From the NCBI GenBank assembly GCA_019614645.1, contig JABWDB010000013.1:6587501-6651500 (forward strand): a stretch of DNA of 64,000 nucleotides, given 5' to 3'. Source of the DNA: Stratiolaelaps scimitus (lineage: Eukaryota; Arthropoda; Arachnida; Mesostigmata; Laelapidae). The position numbers were made by a program, and so were the translations under genes. Below, in pieces: positions 1-13,229 of this stretch (positions within the stretch are counted from its first letter, which is position 1; each line of letters opens with the position of its first letter). Below the pieces are notes generated by a model. That model was not told where the DNA came from, searched no databases, and worked only from the letters and a program-made list of their open reading frames with translations.

Positions 1-19
1 ATTAAGTTACACCCCGGCA

Positions 20-33
20 CCCCCCCCCCCCCC
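20..33 (+). repeat. C14 homopolymer
   Basis: An uninterrupted C run at the very start of the window. Confidence 0.7.
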
Positions 34-573
34 ACCTTGTAAACCCCCCTAAATCGAAGTCCTTTCCCCCATGGTCTTCCGTAGCGTACTGTGCCCGACC
101 GGATCCGACCAAGATCCGTTGAGTGTCCAACGAAGAACTCCCGCGGCTTGAAACAGCGGTAGTTTCCCGGTGATTTCCCTGCGCGATTCGCCCCGTCGCC
201 GCGTTGCCTCCCCTTCCCGCATATACTGGATTTTCCACCAACGCGGGGTCAGTGGATTGTACACAGTGGTAGGCGATGTGCAAAGCACACAGCGAACGAT
301 TTGCGTCGAGTCCGTTACAGAGGAGATGCGGTGGGCTCGCGAGCGTTCTGCAAGCGCCCGTACGCTGCCATCTTGTTTCAATCGATAGTTTCAGACTCAC
401 TTAATCATGTAATTATACAGTCGATTAAGCTTGGGCGTCTGCAAACAAACTGAAACGCTGGCGGCGGCGGCATCCGCATCGCCACGATTGCTGTCCATCA
501 GCTGCGAAGCTGCGGCTCTACCTATCTCTCTACCTTTCGTTCGTCGATGTTCCTCCCCGCATCGTCATTCAGT

Positions 574-575
<2 letters not shown>

Positions 576-611
<36 letters not shown>
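576..611. repeat. (TA)n microsatellite
   Basis: A pure TA repeat, about 17 units. Confidence 0.85.
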
Positions 612-614
<3 letters not shown>

Positions 615-1503
615 CTGGACCTTAATAATCTCCACATGAACACGTTAATGGGGCACACGTAACTAATAACAACATTAACCAGGCATAGACGTGACGTCAT
701 TCATCAATCCGTTTTGCCCGAACGACAGATGCACACCAACGAATCATGATCGTGCTGGATCTAAGCAAAGGCACAACAGTTGTACATGGCGTGACAATCG
801 CCCGCGGCGTCACGAGCAATAAACCGCTTGAGATCCTAGCTCTTGCCGAAACTTGGTTGAACTCGAGAAGCGAAACTCTATCTTTCACCACTTTGCCTTG
901 AGGGATAGTGATAGAGGCCAATAAACGAAATCAATTTGTTCGACGTGAGGGCGTTTATATGCAGAGTCTACGGAACTTGCTATGAAAACTAGCCAAATAC
1001 ACTGAAGTGACACACGCAATTGAAGTGACATATGCCTAGACAGCGCTTGAACCTATGGCATGAAACTCTACTGCGTTCATATATCTGAATGCGAAACGAA
1101 CGCGTTCGCTGGATGATGCGAGATATGTGCAAGCTGACTTGGCCAGTTTACAATCGTTTATCCAGCCTACTAGCGAGAAACTCGGAAGGGAGACTCAAGT
1201 TTAGCCAAAGTTCTTCACAATTTGCATATCCCAAGGAGGCGGTCTCTTCGTCATTAACTGGGTGTGTGGTAAATATATGCGGCTATCTCAGACGGCGCTC
1301 AAGTTATTTGCTATTTTCAGCAGTATACCAATGGAATCCACCGATGTACTTCAAGGTATCCGCCGGATGCCCAGCACGACTCGTTCAAGTGTGGAACACT
1401 TTGTGCACGAAGCGCGGTAAACGCTCGGCTTAGCCCGAATAATGTGATTCAGATGCATCATGTTATATTATATAAACAATACGTTTGGTAATACATTTAC
1501 AAT

Positions 1504-1639
1504 GAAGATTCTTGCCAGGTACGAGTAAGGAAGAGAATAAGCAAAGGTGGCCCCGACAGGCTCATAGTAATACCTAAAAGGTTAAGAGCTGAGGCCTGTC
1601 GCATAGGGGAACAGCTGAGGGTCAGCCGGAAAAAACAAA
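1504..1639 (+). mobile_element. Small insertion flanked by a 14-bp target-site duplication
   Basis: The 14-mer AATACATTTACAAT occurs at 1490-1503 and again at 1640-1653. Between them is 136 bp ending in an A-rich run (GGAAAAAACAAAA), as expected of a retroposed element. The inner part GGCCTGTCGCATAGGGGAAC followed by AGCTGAG recurs in diverged form at 58615-58676. No clear B box was seen, so the class (SINE or truncated LINE 3' end) is open. Confidence 0.6.
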
Positions 1640-2254
1640 AATACATTTACAATAAATGTCCAGCAAATGTAACCTGTTGCAGTTCCGAATGTAGCAGGTT
1701 AATCGTCACTAACATACGAAACACCTGCTTCTCTAGTGATTTTCGTGCCCGTAATCACTGTTTAACAGCGACGTTTGAAGTTTACAATTCTTGATCACCA
1801 TTAGGTCGTCTAGATTGTAACAGATATCGGCACTTTCTTGCTCTGAATCTCCCCCGGTCATGATCGAGCTGTGGTGCGATGCATCCACTTGTACAGCTAG
1901 TTTATAAACCAAGATTGCCTCGCGACAACGAAATCCGGGATCAGGGGAACAGACTCCTGAATGCAATTTTGTTAAATGTTTCTATGTTTATATGCTTTGC
2001 GCACGCCAAGGTCTTCTTGGACGCGTCTAGCGAAACTCTCAGGCCCCGTCAGACACTCCGTGTTTGAGTGCTCTGCATTATGGCACGTAGCCTGTACAAT
2101 GACTATGTATTTAGCATACTTTGACTGTAGAACGCGCGACGCCCACCTCTCTTCCTCGAACAGGTTAAGTCATTGATTGCACATCGTCGGGCCGTTGCCA
2201 TGAAGAGGCCGGATCCTACAGAATCCATCTATATGACCCGATACAATTTGAATG

Positions 2255-2259
2255 ATATA

Positions 2260-2294
<35 letters not shown>
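2255..2294. repeat. (TA)n microsatellite
   Basis: A TA repeat with one interruption (TATTAT). The short open frames rich in YIYI that cross it are artefacts. Confidence 0.85.
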
Positions 2295-5200
2295 CGTGTG
2301 CGAAAGTTCAGTTTTTTATTCAACGGTCTCGCATTCTATTATATTATACATTACTCGTTTTCTTCGCTGTTCCGCGTGGCCAAACAACGGCAAACGACAC
2401 CACCCGGTCATACAATGTGTGTCCTCCTCCTCCTCCTCACATATTGTGTTCCCCTGTCTGTTCCTTCACAATCGGAGGAAATTTAATTTGAGTAAGTGCC
2501 CTTGGCTTTCGTTGTTCGTTTCTATCTCACCGTTGCTGCCATACGTCCGGCTTGCCCGCCGCGCATCGGTGTCGCCCGGCCGTCTCGTGTTGAAGAACAT
2601 CACATCCGTCTGCTCTGAATAAATCAACGATCGACCAGTCGTCAGTCATGTTGGTCCCTCTCACCCCGACCTCGTTCTCGTGCACTTGCCACGTCGACCT
2701 ATGACGAATGTCATAGGAGAATCGCCTCCTTTCTCTGTCTCTCGCAGCATATAACAACGATGGCTTGACGGCTGGCCTAGCTGGAGCTGGTGGGTCTCAG
2801 CCCTCGCCGGAAATTTTTATTCCTCTGCCGACTGCCCGATGACCAGTTTATAGAGTTCGACGAGGCGGGGCGGACGGGGGGGGGTTCAGCGGAGGCCTTG
2901 CGTCGAGCAGGACAACGTTGTTGCGTTCGTTCGGCCACCCGGCCGGCCGGCCGTTATTGCCGGGTTGCAAGACGGCGGCTTGTCCGTACGTGGCGTCCGA
3001 GGCAGATCGCCCGAATAGATTTATAACGGCTCTATCGACAATGTCGTAATAAATTTATTCCGAGACATGTCGCTTTGTCGAGTCCGAAGGCTCTGTTTGT
3101 TGATGGAGGACGAGATGGCTGAGGCGGGCGGGGGGAGCCAATGCAACAAAGACGGTCCCTTCCCGTTCGATAACCGTGGAACATAGTCCAGAGTACTTGG
3201 CTCTTATGGGCGGCCACCATCATCCGCGACCGTCTCGAGGGGTCCATGCTGCAACAGTTGTAACAACAGCAGAGCAGCAGGCGCTCGACCCGATAGCATT
3301 TCGTATTGCTAATACCATTAGTTACCACATGGGATGGGATCTCTCATCTGCGCGGGTTACGTATAGACGGTAAAGGATGTAGAACGAGAGAAGGACGCTG
3401 TAGATAAATAACAACGTCTAGTCAGTCGCATTGAAGCTGAGAGACGATTCATTTAATATGCTCTGCTTTCGTTTTCAAAATGTTAGCCTCTATTTTATTG
3501 TCACCTTATGTCAGGTATTGAATACATAAATACGCTAGAGATGATACGTTTTTCTGGATGTTTCCATTAATTTTTATCTTGTACGGTCGAATCTATCGGC
3601 ATGAGACTTGTTCGTATGGTTACCAGCGTTGCTTTGCCGAAGAGCCAAAAATAGGAATTATAATAGAATAGTCTCTAGGGCTGCATATAGAAATGTTTGT
3701 ACAAACAGAAGCAATAAATAACCGAGTGTAGGCGAAAGCAACCGTTCTTCGTTGAAGTGTAAAAACGTGGTTATTCAGCTCTGCGCTATGTCTCGAAACG
3801 CTGAAACGAACCGATAATACTATAATATTGAGTACTTTTTCGTGTACAGGGCGACGGAAAAAGCGAAACACACGTTGACAGTTAGATAGGACATCTTATG
3901 GTACGGGAGAAAGTAGGTTTACGGTTGAAGCAGAAGTCATTCAAACTGTACATACAATAAACTATTAACTACTTGTTCCCTTACCCATCCTAAATATCAA
4001 AAACTAGCCTTACTCTCGTGCCTTTGCAATGGTCGTATGATTTGTCATTTGCTGTGTCAAACACCGTATTCTCTGTCTTCATCTGGCCTGCTTGAACCTC
4101 GCTCGTCGATCATTAGCTATCACGTCAGGTGAGCTACGCTTGGCTATTGTAGAACATCCCTTTTTCGCATCTGTTTGTTTGTCGCTGAATGAACGCACGC
4201 GAAGTTAGAGGTGATCTTCCCAGGGACGATATTTCAAATCCACGCCCGTTTTCCGTCCATTGTCCTGATCACGTCGACCCGTCCGCTGTTACGCTACGAG
4301 GCTACGCGGCTGAGTACGCAACGACTGGCTCGACGTAACAGATGTTGGCTGAACTAAGCTTAGGGTTTTTTTATTTTCGTATCCGGCATACAAACGTAGG
4401 AGCGGAGCCGTGCGAACGCACCACGGGAGGAACTGGTTGCCGACGCTCGGTGTCGTCAGTGAGCGTCGGTCGCGCTCGCTCTGTTTCATTTGAAAATGTA
4501 GTTGTCACTCGCGTTGGAGGGGGCTCGCTGAGGTCGACAGGCTTGGTGGCGGTGCACGTAGTGCCATGAGCTCGCCGCTTCGCCCTGACACATACATAAA
4601 CCCCAATCGGCATAGCCAGCAATATGGGCTATATGTCTGAGGAGCAGCTAAAACCAGTAGCAGCAGCAGCAGCAGCGGCGGCGCCGGCGGTGGCAGTCCG
4701 GTCGGCACGGCTGTGCCCCTATTCCCCTCAGCAAACCCTGCCGAACACAAGGTACTAATCCTCGTAGTGGGTGCCCCAGTTAGCAGAAGCGCTTCGGTCG
4801 CTCACCGTCTGTCGCTCTCGTTGCAGGCGCCGCCAGCCAACGAACCGCCTGGCACGCAGGCCAAGCAGGCACCGAAACGAAGCAATAAAAATCGGATTTG
4901 CCTCCAAGCCCCTGTGGCAGGCCGGCAGCGTCAAATAGCAGAAACAGCCTAGTAGCAGCAGAGGCGCATAGTTGTTGGCAGTTGAAGCGGTTGCAGCGAA
5001 ACTTGCCGCTGCTGCTGGTACCTATCGGGCGGATGGCAGCAAACCAGCCCGTACGGCCTGACAGAACGGGCCACGCGGAAGCGTAGCAGGCATACAGCAG
5101 GAACCAGCCTCGGCCTGCTGACTGAGTTCTAACGATTTTCCTCCTCTTCGCGTTACGAAACGAACGAGGACAACAGCGACCGCTGCCGCCCTGGACATCG

Positions 5201-6954
5201 CGGCTGCACAAACGCCGGCCCCGACGTTCAGAGTGACGGCTGTCTCCAGCGGGGAGGCCTGCGCGTAGAGGGGGGGATAGCTAAGCAGGACAGGGTTAGC
5301 GGCATGGTGGCGGATCGTGGCGTGTCATGGTTTTGGGGGTTTCCAACCACAATGTTCGCTTCTTCAGCAAGGCCTCGCTCCCGCTCGACGTCGGCGGCGG
5401 CGGTGGTGGCGGCTCTGCTGGCGCTTGTTCCGGCCCGCAAGAACAAAACGACGAAAGTCGTCCGACAGCAACGAATCGGCCGGCTCATACGAGGCCCCTG
5501 TCCCGTGCTCGCCGAGAGTGTACGAGTTAAACGGACCTTGTGCTGTGGCTAGCCACGGGAACTGCGGAGGGGAACGGTGGATGTTGGGCGCCTTTGTGGG
5601 AAATGGGGCAACGGCGGAGAAGCATGTTCTATCTATCTAGCTTTTCGCCCGCTGTGGACCTCTATGAACATGTATACGAGAGAGTGCGTTTGTTTGTCGG
5701 AGAGAACACTGTGATGTCTCTGTTAGAGGGCTATAGGACATTGTGGTGGCGAACGATTCTGCTTTCTGGGTTTACCTCTCTTTCATTGGGTTCTTCCTGT
5801 TTCCAAAGCTACATACGTTGGCATTAGCCGGCACGACAGTCGAGGGGGCAGTATTGTGTTCGGTGCATAATGGGGTCTCGGAGTCGACAGAATTGAGCGT
5901 ACTACGAGGATACCTACCAGCTTGAATTGTATAATAATCTGATCGGGTAGAAAAATAAAGGTTATGTTATCTGATTATATAATAGTATAACTGCGAATTT
6001 GCCTGTTTGTGGATATGTGAAGCAGACAGACATCGCCTGGAAGAATTTCTAGCAGAGTAAATTTTCTGTGAAATGCAAATTTGACGGCATCGTATACAGG
6101 GTTTGGAAAACCAGAAGTGCATCATACGATCCAGCACAGAGTCTGCTCGTATCAGTAATATTCTGTGTACTTGCTACCATATATTATTATATCTGATTTA
6201 AATTTTGGTCTATGAACAAAAATACAATTAGTATGCTGCGAGAGCGCCTAGAACAAAACTTACATTCTCTTTCTGCTCGGCGGCCAGCGCTGGAACAGGG
6301 AGCGCTTCGGGCCCAGCCCGATGGGAAATTCGATTACTGTACACAATATATTGTCGATAATAATCACTGATTGCTACAATATATCTGAGTGAGTAGTGAA
6401 TTCATTTTCGGCATTTGTTTTCACGTATACACAGAGAAGTAAAATTTACATACCGATTTCTAGAAGGAGGCTATCAACGAGACGCGAGCATAGCAGCTCC
6501 TATGGGAAGCACATCTAGGATATTTTTTCATTTGAGAAACTGATCTGAAAGTTCGCACCCTGATACATTTTGGGCACGCATCAAGTGTACCACGCGTCTC
6601 AACTGACGGGACACCGTAAATATGTAGATCAGCCCGTCGGTAATACATAGTAACTATCCCGGGCTCGGCGGCAGACAGTAGCCAGGCGTTTTCTCGGGAT
6701 TCACAGCGGGATCCCTCGCACCCTGTGCGATTTCATTGGTGTGTTGGAACATATTACTTTTGAGCGCTCAAAATCATATTCTTAGGTTGACGTAAACCGA
6801 ATGGCTAATGTGACACTTACATTGAAATACGTTCCTCATTTTGGTATACGTAAACATATAATCTTCATTCATATGTTTAATGGTCAGGGTTAGGTCGCAA
6901 GGCAACCTACGTCGGTGTCTCAAAGCAGAACACGTTGGTCGTAATTTTTCCCAG

Positions 6955-7013
6955 CTTTATTATTATTGTTATTATTATTATTATTATTGCTATTATTAGT
7001 AATAATAATAATA
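6955..7013. repeat. (TTA)n/(TAA)n array
   Basis: A TTA run followed by a TAA run, so the two halves can also pair as a hairpin. Confidence 0.8.
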
Positions 7014-7636
7014 ACACAATGGCTATCGGACGCGAACGCCAAACGCCCAGTGAGTGAGTTATTCAATAACTCTGAGCGGTGGCTGCTCTTCCATCAATTA
7101 TCCGTCTTTACGATGCTTGCACACTTGCCAATATTTCGCCTACCCAGCGATGGCGAGGTGGCGGCGTAGCGATTGTTGACCCACTATTACGTCGAGACAG
7201 CAGCTGGCAGGCTGCTGATTTGTTGGTCGTCACGAGCTGGACGGCGCCGGCGATCTCTAACTGGCAGCTCTCTGTCTCTCAATCGAATCGCTCTGCGCTG
7301 CCTCGAAACGCGCCGCAATAGCTCGGATCGTGCCGAAGTAGCTGGCAGAATCTGCGTCCTCCTTTTTACTTGATTCAAAAGCAGGCGCGGCGGCATACGG
7401 TGGTTGGCGGATGCGAACGCTCGCTCCTGGCCACCCACCCACTCACCCACTCCATTCGACTAGATTCAATGATCGCCACTTAATACATCGTCGCGCTACA
7501 CTCGACACGGCAAACTAAGAGCAGAACGTCACACGGGATCGAATTGTTGGTTGTCTCGTTCGCTGGCTGGCGCTTCCGACGCAGCAGATCGACGAGAACC
7601 TTTCGAATGAGGATGCGTTGTCTCATCGGAGTCAGG

Positions 7637-7689
7637 GAGAAAAAGAGAGAGAGAGAAGTGGCGAGAGAGAGAGAGAGAGAGAGAGAGCG
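7637..7689. repeat. (GA)n microsatellite
   Basis: An imperfect GA tract of about 50 bp. Confidence 0.8.
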
Positions 7690-8652
7690 AAAACAAATAA
7701 AAGAATTACGCTTTGGGGCTCATCGACAGACACAATTAGAGGTTGCGGCACCCCCTGTGTCGCTGGTGATTCACAGCATCAGTAAATCAAACGAGAATTC
7801 AATCAACCGAACCTATGGTGAGAGTGCACACGAGAATGAATAGCGACATATACGTGAGGTAGCACTTAAATACTTATCGCATTTACAGAGAATTGCAGAT
7901 GAGGTATAACATAACCTCAGACGGCAACAGATACCACCTCAGCGTTGCGGGAACACTTCGTTCCACGGTTGCTTATATATAGGTTTGTGCTATCAACCGA
8001 AACCGCCAGCCGCGTAATCGATCGAGTAAATATAAAAAGGAGCGATTCCATCATTGAACTATTATAGTGGGGTGATCGCAAGCTGCAGTTTCCCCGGACA
8101 GGCGTGTTGCCTTTGCGAATCTCACAGAATGGCCAATCCTGCACTGCTATGCAGCTTTTCAAGCACTGGATGATTCGAAATTAGAGTGTTTGATACAAAC
8201 ACGAAACGCATTTTCGCTGTGGATAGTCGCATTATTTGACATTCACGGGTGTGCGAAGCGAGCCTTGTGACATTGTATTCAATAAGCGTTCTTGATACGT
8301 TATTATATATACGTTATTCATATCACAGACGTCGAATGTACACAGTGTATGTCCTGCGTTAGACCCTCTATAGAAGTTGAGGGTCAACAGTATTAGAGAA
8401 TACCAATCGCCTTATTCTTCACTATGGGGACACGAACTGCTCATTGACTTTCACAATCACATTTCGCAGTACATTGACACTGTGTCATCTCAACTCAGCT
8501 ACAAATTCGATGTACTGCCCAATTACAGATGTCTTATGTTTATGTTTGAATTGGTTTATAGACACATAATTGTTCATGCTATTGAGGACAGTGTTCTACG
8601 TGTCTACGAATTGGACAGTCGGGCTCTGTTGGAGTTAGACAAGTTGTTGAGC

Positions 8653-8838
8653 CCTGTGGCTTGGTGCATTCGTGTGCGCCTCGTGATCGGAGGAGAGACA
8701 CGTAGGTGCACGGGTTCGATCTTCGCCGGTGAACATTTTCGCATTTAGGGGTCCGTTTTACGAAGCAATGCTAAAAAGCAGTTGTACCGTGGAAGTTAAA
8801 CGTTAGCTGAAACTCAGCCCAAAAAACCCGGGTCTCAG
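8653..8838 (+). mobile_element. tRNA-derived SINE, family B copy 1 (fullest)
   Basis: A tRNA-like head begins GAGCCC.GTGGCTTGGTGC (A-box-like, 8650-8670), with an internal arm CCTCgtgatcgGAGG and B box GGTTCGATC at 8713-8721. An unrelated body follows: CATTT.GCATTTA, GGGTCCGT, GAAGCAATGC, AGCAGTTGTACC and a CTCAGCCC to CCCGGGTCTCAG end. The same order recurs at 36755-36923 (-), 13950-14120 (-) and 63238-63351 (-). Head plus body of nearly 190 bp is the usual SINE size. Confidence 0.75.
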
Positions 8839-10632
8839 TAAGTTATTATCATTTGGCAGAGTTCGATCGTGTTCTAGATTATATGCTGCATCAGGGCTCG
8901 GACTAGCTTTAACGTTAATCAGACAATACGAGGGTTTAGTGATATAAGCGATACTTGGTAGATGGATCTCCAGAAAAGTTCCGTTGTTAGTCCCGATCGT
9001 TCTAGCTTCACAAAAGCATCAATAGTGGCATCGTATATTAAGTCGATACCTTAAGATGCTCCTTCCACTTCGTGTCATCCGAACAAGTGTTGCCAAGTCA
9101 TTGAAATGAGTTGGGAGAGTATATAACTTCATTGCTCATACGCCCGCAACCTTTAGGCAGACCAATACGACAGTGTGAAGTTTTGAAGAAGACGCACCTA
9201 GTTTTTTATTTTTTATTTTATCTTAATGGAAATGTTTAAGACACAGTGTGTGCAATTTATAAATTATTGAAAAATGCAATCGAGAAAAGAGGATATTGCT
9301 TATTACTCAGATAACGAATAGCGTTCATAGTCCACGGCTTTCATTCTTGAGCATTTTGTTTCCGTAACAGTTAACAATGAATTCAGGTATATCATCTAGA
9401 CGTAGAGATCTAAACGATCCAAGATCAACGAGTCGCCTCCAGGAACTGAGATTGCCTACATATTTTGTTATGAGTGGTTTCGGCAGTGCATGATGCATGT
9501 GCGCCACTCAGCCAATAGTGAGCGTATGTCAAGTGTGAGACTCGCTAAACTCCTGAATTCCCATCGCCCTCGGGGATCGGAAATTGCCTGGCATTGATTA
9601 CCTTTATACCATGGGAGGACTTTGCCCACCCGGACGTATATTTCCCTCTTGAGCAGGGAGGAACTGAACGAAATGGCTGCGCATTTGTCAAATTCGAGGG
9701 CTCCTAAGAACTTGATCAAATGACATGTGAGATACAATCCAATGCTTTGGCCACATCCAGGTAAAGATTGACAACAACAACAACAACAGGGCTATGAGCA
9801 GCGTCTTCGGCGATAGCCGAACTCGTCGTTTTCTGGGAAAAGGAAACGTCGTCGAGCTGTATTTGTTGTGTTGTTTGATACATCCGTTGAGGAGCTTTGC
9901 TAAGAGCGATTTGTCTTTATATATGGAAACACAATGTGCTCCATTAAAAACCTCAGAGGACAGTCCCGTTCCATAGAGATAGGTGAAAAACATAGATTTT
10001 TTTGCGAAGCTACGCTTCTTCTAGAAGATACGATTTCATCGCTATACCACGAGCTTTGGAGACTTATACTGACACGCTGAAGACTGTAACGTGTACAGCA
10101 CTTATCACATACAGAATAGAACAAATTTTGTTGAACATAGTAAACGTCTCATCTGACACACTGCTCCCACGCGATATGCTCAAGTATATATATGTAAACA
10201 TTTTGAGAGATTTGCTGAACTAAAAACGCAACGTTTTTACAAATCACAACATTATATCTATATTCCTGTACGTTTAAAAGCCTATGCAAAGAAAAGTTGG
10301 AAAGTGCTCAGCGATCGTATCATTTAGATTGTACCGCCGACCAGCGCAGACGCGTGTTTAGCCGGCAGCGAAAGATATCGTTGGGATGTACTTTGCGCCG
10401 CACCCATTATTATATTACGGTTGATGGTGAACACAAGTCACAATGACATGAGGACTCTCAAGGGCCGAACGTGTCCAACGGGCAGCATTTAGAGAGAATG
10501 CAATAAAGGAAGATTGAACGAAGATGATAAACGTTTTGTAGTAGTCCTGTATCGAACAAAGGAGAAGAGACAACGAGCCAAGAGTAAGAAAAGTGTATTT
10601 TCTTCAATTTGCGACATTCATTTATCAAAAGA

Positions 10633-10650
10633 CATCGGTCTAGACCGATG
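10633..10650. repeat. 18-bp perfect palindrome
   Basis: CATCGGTCTAGACCGATG, perfectly self-complementary with no spacer. It stands alone in unannotated DNA. Confidence 0.6.
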
Positions 10651-12177
10651 GCGGACTGACAAGGCCAGCTGGTTCCGCGTTGCAATTCTCTTGTCATTTA
10701 TGAAACATATTCGACAAGAAGACTTGGATAAGGGCGTTTTATTAAACCAGATAGACAAATAGATAGGTCGGGGCACGGTATTAAGCCTCGTGTAAAGTAG
10801 AAATCTCGTTCTTAATATCGTGTCGTTTCTCACACAAATCTTGTGTTCATTTTAGTAGCCTAAGCCGTTTCCTCCACATCTAAAGCCGTTGCGTCAGCGA
10901 AAACAATCTCAGTAACACATTAGACGATATAAGTCAAGTCGCCAGCCCTGCTCTTGCGGCTGTCTGCTGCCGCGAAGTGGATTGCTTAACAGGTAAGGCC
11001 AACTTATATGTGCGAAGGTGGAGAATTTAATTTATCCACCGGGTACGGACGGCCCGCGCAATCCTTCGTGAGCGAAGTCTCAAGGGCAGGTTGCGCACAT
11101 TTCGTGGGTACGATGACCGGGTAGATTTTGTGTGTTTGCGCATTGTAGTGTGTGTGTATGTGCGCATACGCCATGCGATTAGTTTGCTAGCATTTGTCTT
11201 CTCTTCAGCATTGCGTCGTCGGGTATATAGAATAAGCATACTTACCATATAGGCCAGCTAGCCAACGGACACAATCACCAGATGGGACGTACGAAATATT
11301 CTCTGAATTTCTAGTTTTGCCATGTCCACGATGGACATCCTCGCCCTCGACTTAATTGCATCAACAAGACATGTTATTTGACATTTTGTAGTAGGGTTCA
11401 TCGTATTCAAACTACTTGATCGAAGTATGCGACTATTCTGGGCACAATCAGCGTACGATCTGATGTGGATTTAATGGTGGTGCTGCTGCCCTGATGAAGC
11501 AATGCTCTTTTGTTAGAGAGACGATATTTTGGTTTTAGGTCGAGTTTGAGATTGTTGGCAGAACGACGATTTTGATATTCGGCTCGCTATCGTGTATGGT
11601 ACAGACAGCCATGTTAATAATAATCACAGTAATTACTATTACTATTATGCAGAAGAGTTCAAACCTTTTGGAAAGGCGTAACGACGAGGCTACGTGACTT
11701 CTGAAAAATGTGCATTATTCAATGTTGATCCACTGATGTGTGTACTTGCTACGAACGACTTAATTGAAATACATATCGATTTCGGATCTGCCCTCGGATC
11801 ATCTCGCCAGGCCGAAGTGGACGCTTGCGTCAGCTTAGCACAGTGCGATTGTATCGTTTCAGGGCGCATCAATTCGTATCGAAACGCTACACATTAGATA
11901 AGCATTCATAGGCCAAGCGAACATCTGATATACGACTCGTTGTAGGCCTGCAATGAGTGAATGCCGGGAGCATAGACACCACTCCGCGGTATGGAATCAG
12001 CCAGAGAGAACGGGGGCGCAGTGAACTCCAACGGCTGTCTGATGGCAGGGCAGGAGGATGGCCGTAATGATACCGTGGTACAATTAGCAGCAGCAGATCT
12101 TATGGCACGTAAAAACGTTTCGTTTACTTCGTTCTCTACACGCAAACCACTCCGCATCCCTAACCTTATATCCTGTA

Positions 12178-12310
12178 GAGGTGGTTCACCACCTCCACCG
12201 TGCGGCCTGAACCGCTGTAGGGACGACCTGCCGGCCTTACGTTTAACCCCACCCCGTCGAGGTGGGACCGCTCAGGCCGCCGGCTTAGGGGGTTGTCGCC
12301 GCCCAGTGAG
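12178..12310. repeat. GC-rich block of nested inverted repeats
   Basis: Contains GAGGTGGT/ACCACCTC (12178-12195), CCCACC/GGTGGG (about 12250-12266) and the partly complementary GCGGCCTGAACCGC and GACCGCTCAGGCCGC, within otherwise AT-richer DNA. This could be the structured end of a mobile element; no coding match was recognised. Confidence 0.4.
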
Positions 12311-13106
12311 TAATCGGTGCGGTGAGGACAAATGAAGCCTTGCTACCCCACTACATCCATCAAGGCCGCACGAAAACACACGCAGAGGAAGCACACAATA
12401 CGGCGAGAGACAGCGCACAGCCGTGCACATTCGTTAAAGGCAGCACCGGGTGCATCACCCACAGACGGCTCAAGACCACCACTGTCTGTTTTGCTTCGTG
12501 GCCAGCTTTTCCGTCGCTCTTGGGGATCTTCCCGGCGTTCTGGTCATCTCACGACAGTGATTGAGGTCATACAGGGCTGCGAGTTCCATCACATGGGGCC
12601 ATCATACGTCCACACCGAGAGGAGAGATAGAGAGAGGAAGTGACGACTCACGACAACAACCTCGGCAATAATCAACGAGATGCTCGAATGCTGTTGGTGT
12701 TTAGTTTTTAACGTCCACGCACACGCTGATTATGCGTAGTGTTTGTCAACCTAACATGAATGACCTCATCGTTCTAGAGTTCAGTGCGAACCATGAACGC
12801 CGACGAAACGCCGTTCACTTGCAACGGGAAGAGAGGGGGAAATTATTGGATAGCAGCAAGACATAGGAGTTGCGATTGTGATGGCGGTGAAGCCGTTTTG
12901 AATCTATCACCTTATGAATCTGAGCTGCCTTTGTTCGTTCCACGCACCAGGCAGTTGCGCCTCCGGATTATTGCATATTGCATAGTATTGACATGTATCA
13001 TATAGAGTAATAGTTCAGTTCAGCGAGATCTTAAGCGTAATATTTTCAAACGGTGAAAGGAAAAATATGAATATGTGCTTGTAGGTGGTTTGGGGCTCCG
13101 GAAGAG

Positions 13107-13133
13107 TTCGTACAAGTTAACAACTTGTACGAA
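13107..13133. repeat. 12-bp perfect inverted repeat
   Basis: TTCGTACAAGTT and AACTTGTACGAA around AAC. It lies 45 bp before a long (AT)n run, in the 3' flank of Tmtc1. Confidence 0.6.
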
Positions 13134-13173
13134 ACAGGTTCACCCCAGTGGTGCCATTCCCGTGTCGTGACAA

Positions 13174-13177
<4 letters not shown>

Positions 13178-13226
<49 letters not shown>
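13178..13226. repeat. (AT)n microsatellite
   Basis: A pure AT repeat of about 48 bp, among the longest in the window. Confidence 0.85.

Positions 13227-13229
<3 letters not shown>

Noticed and set aside
9688..9993. Small membrane protein on the minus strand
   Set aside because: The hydrophobic LLLLLL stretch comes from a CAA/TTG repeat, and the rest matches nothing I recognise.
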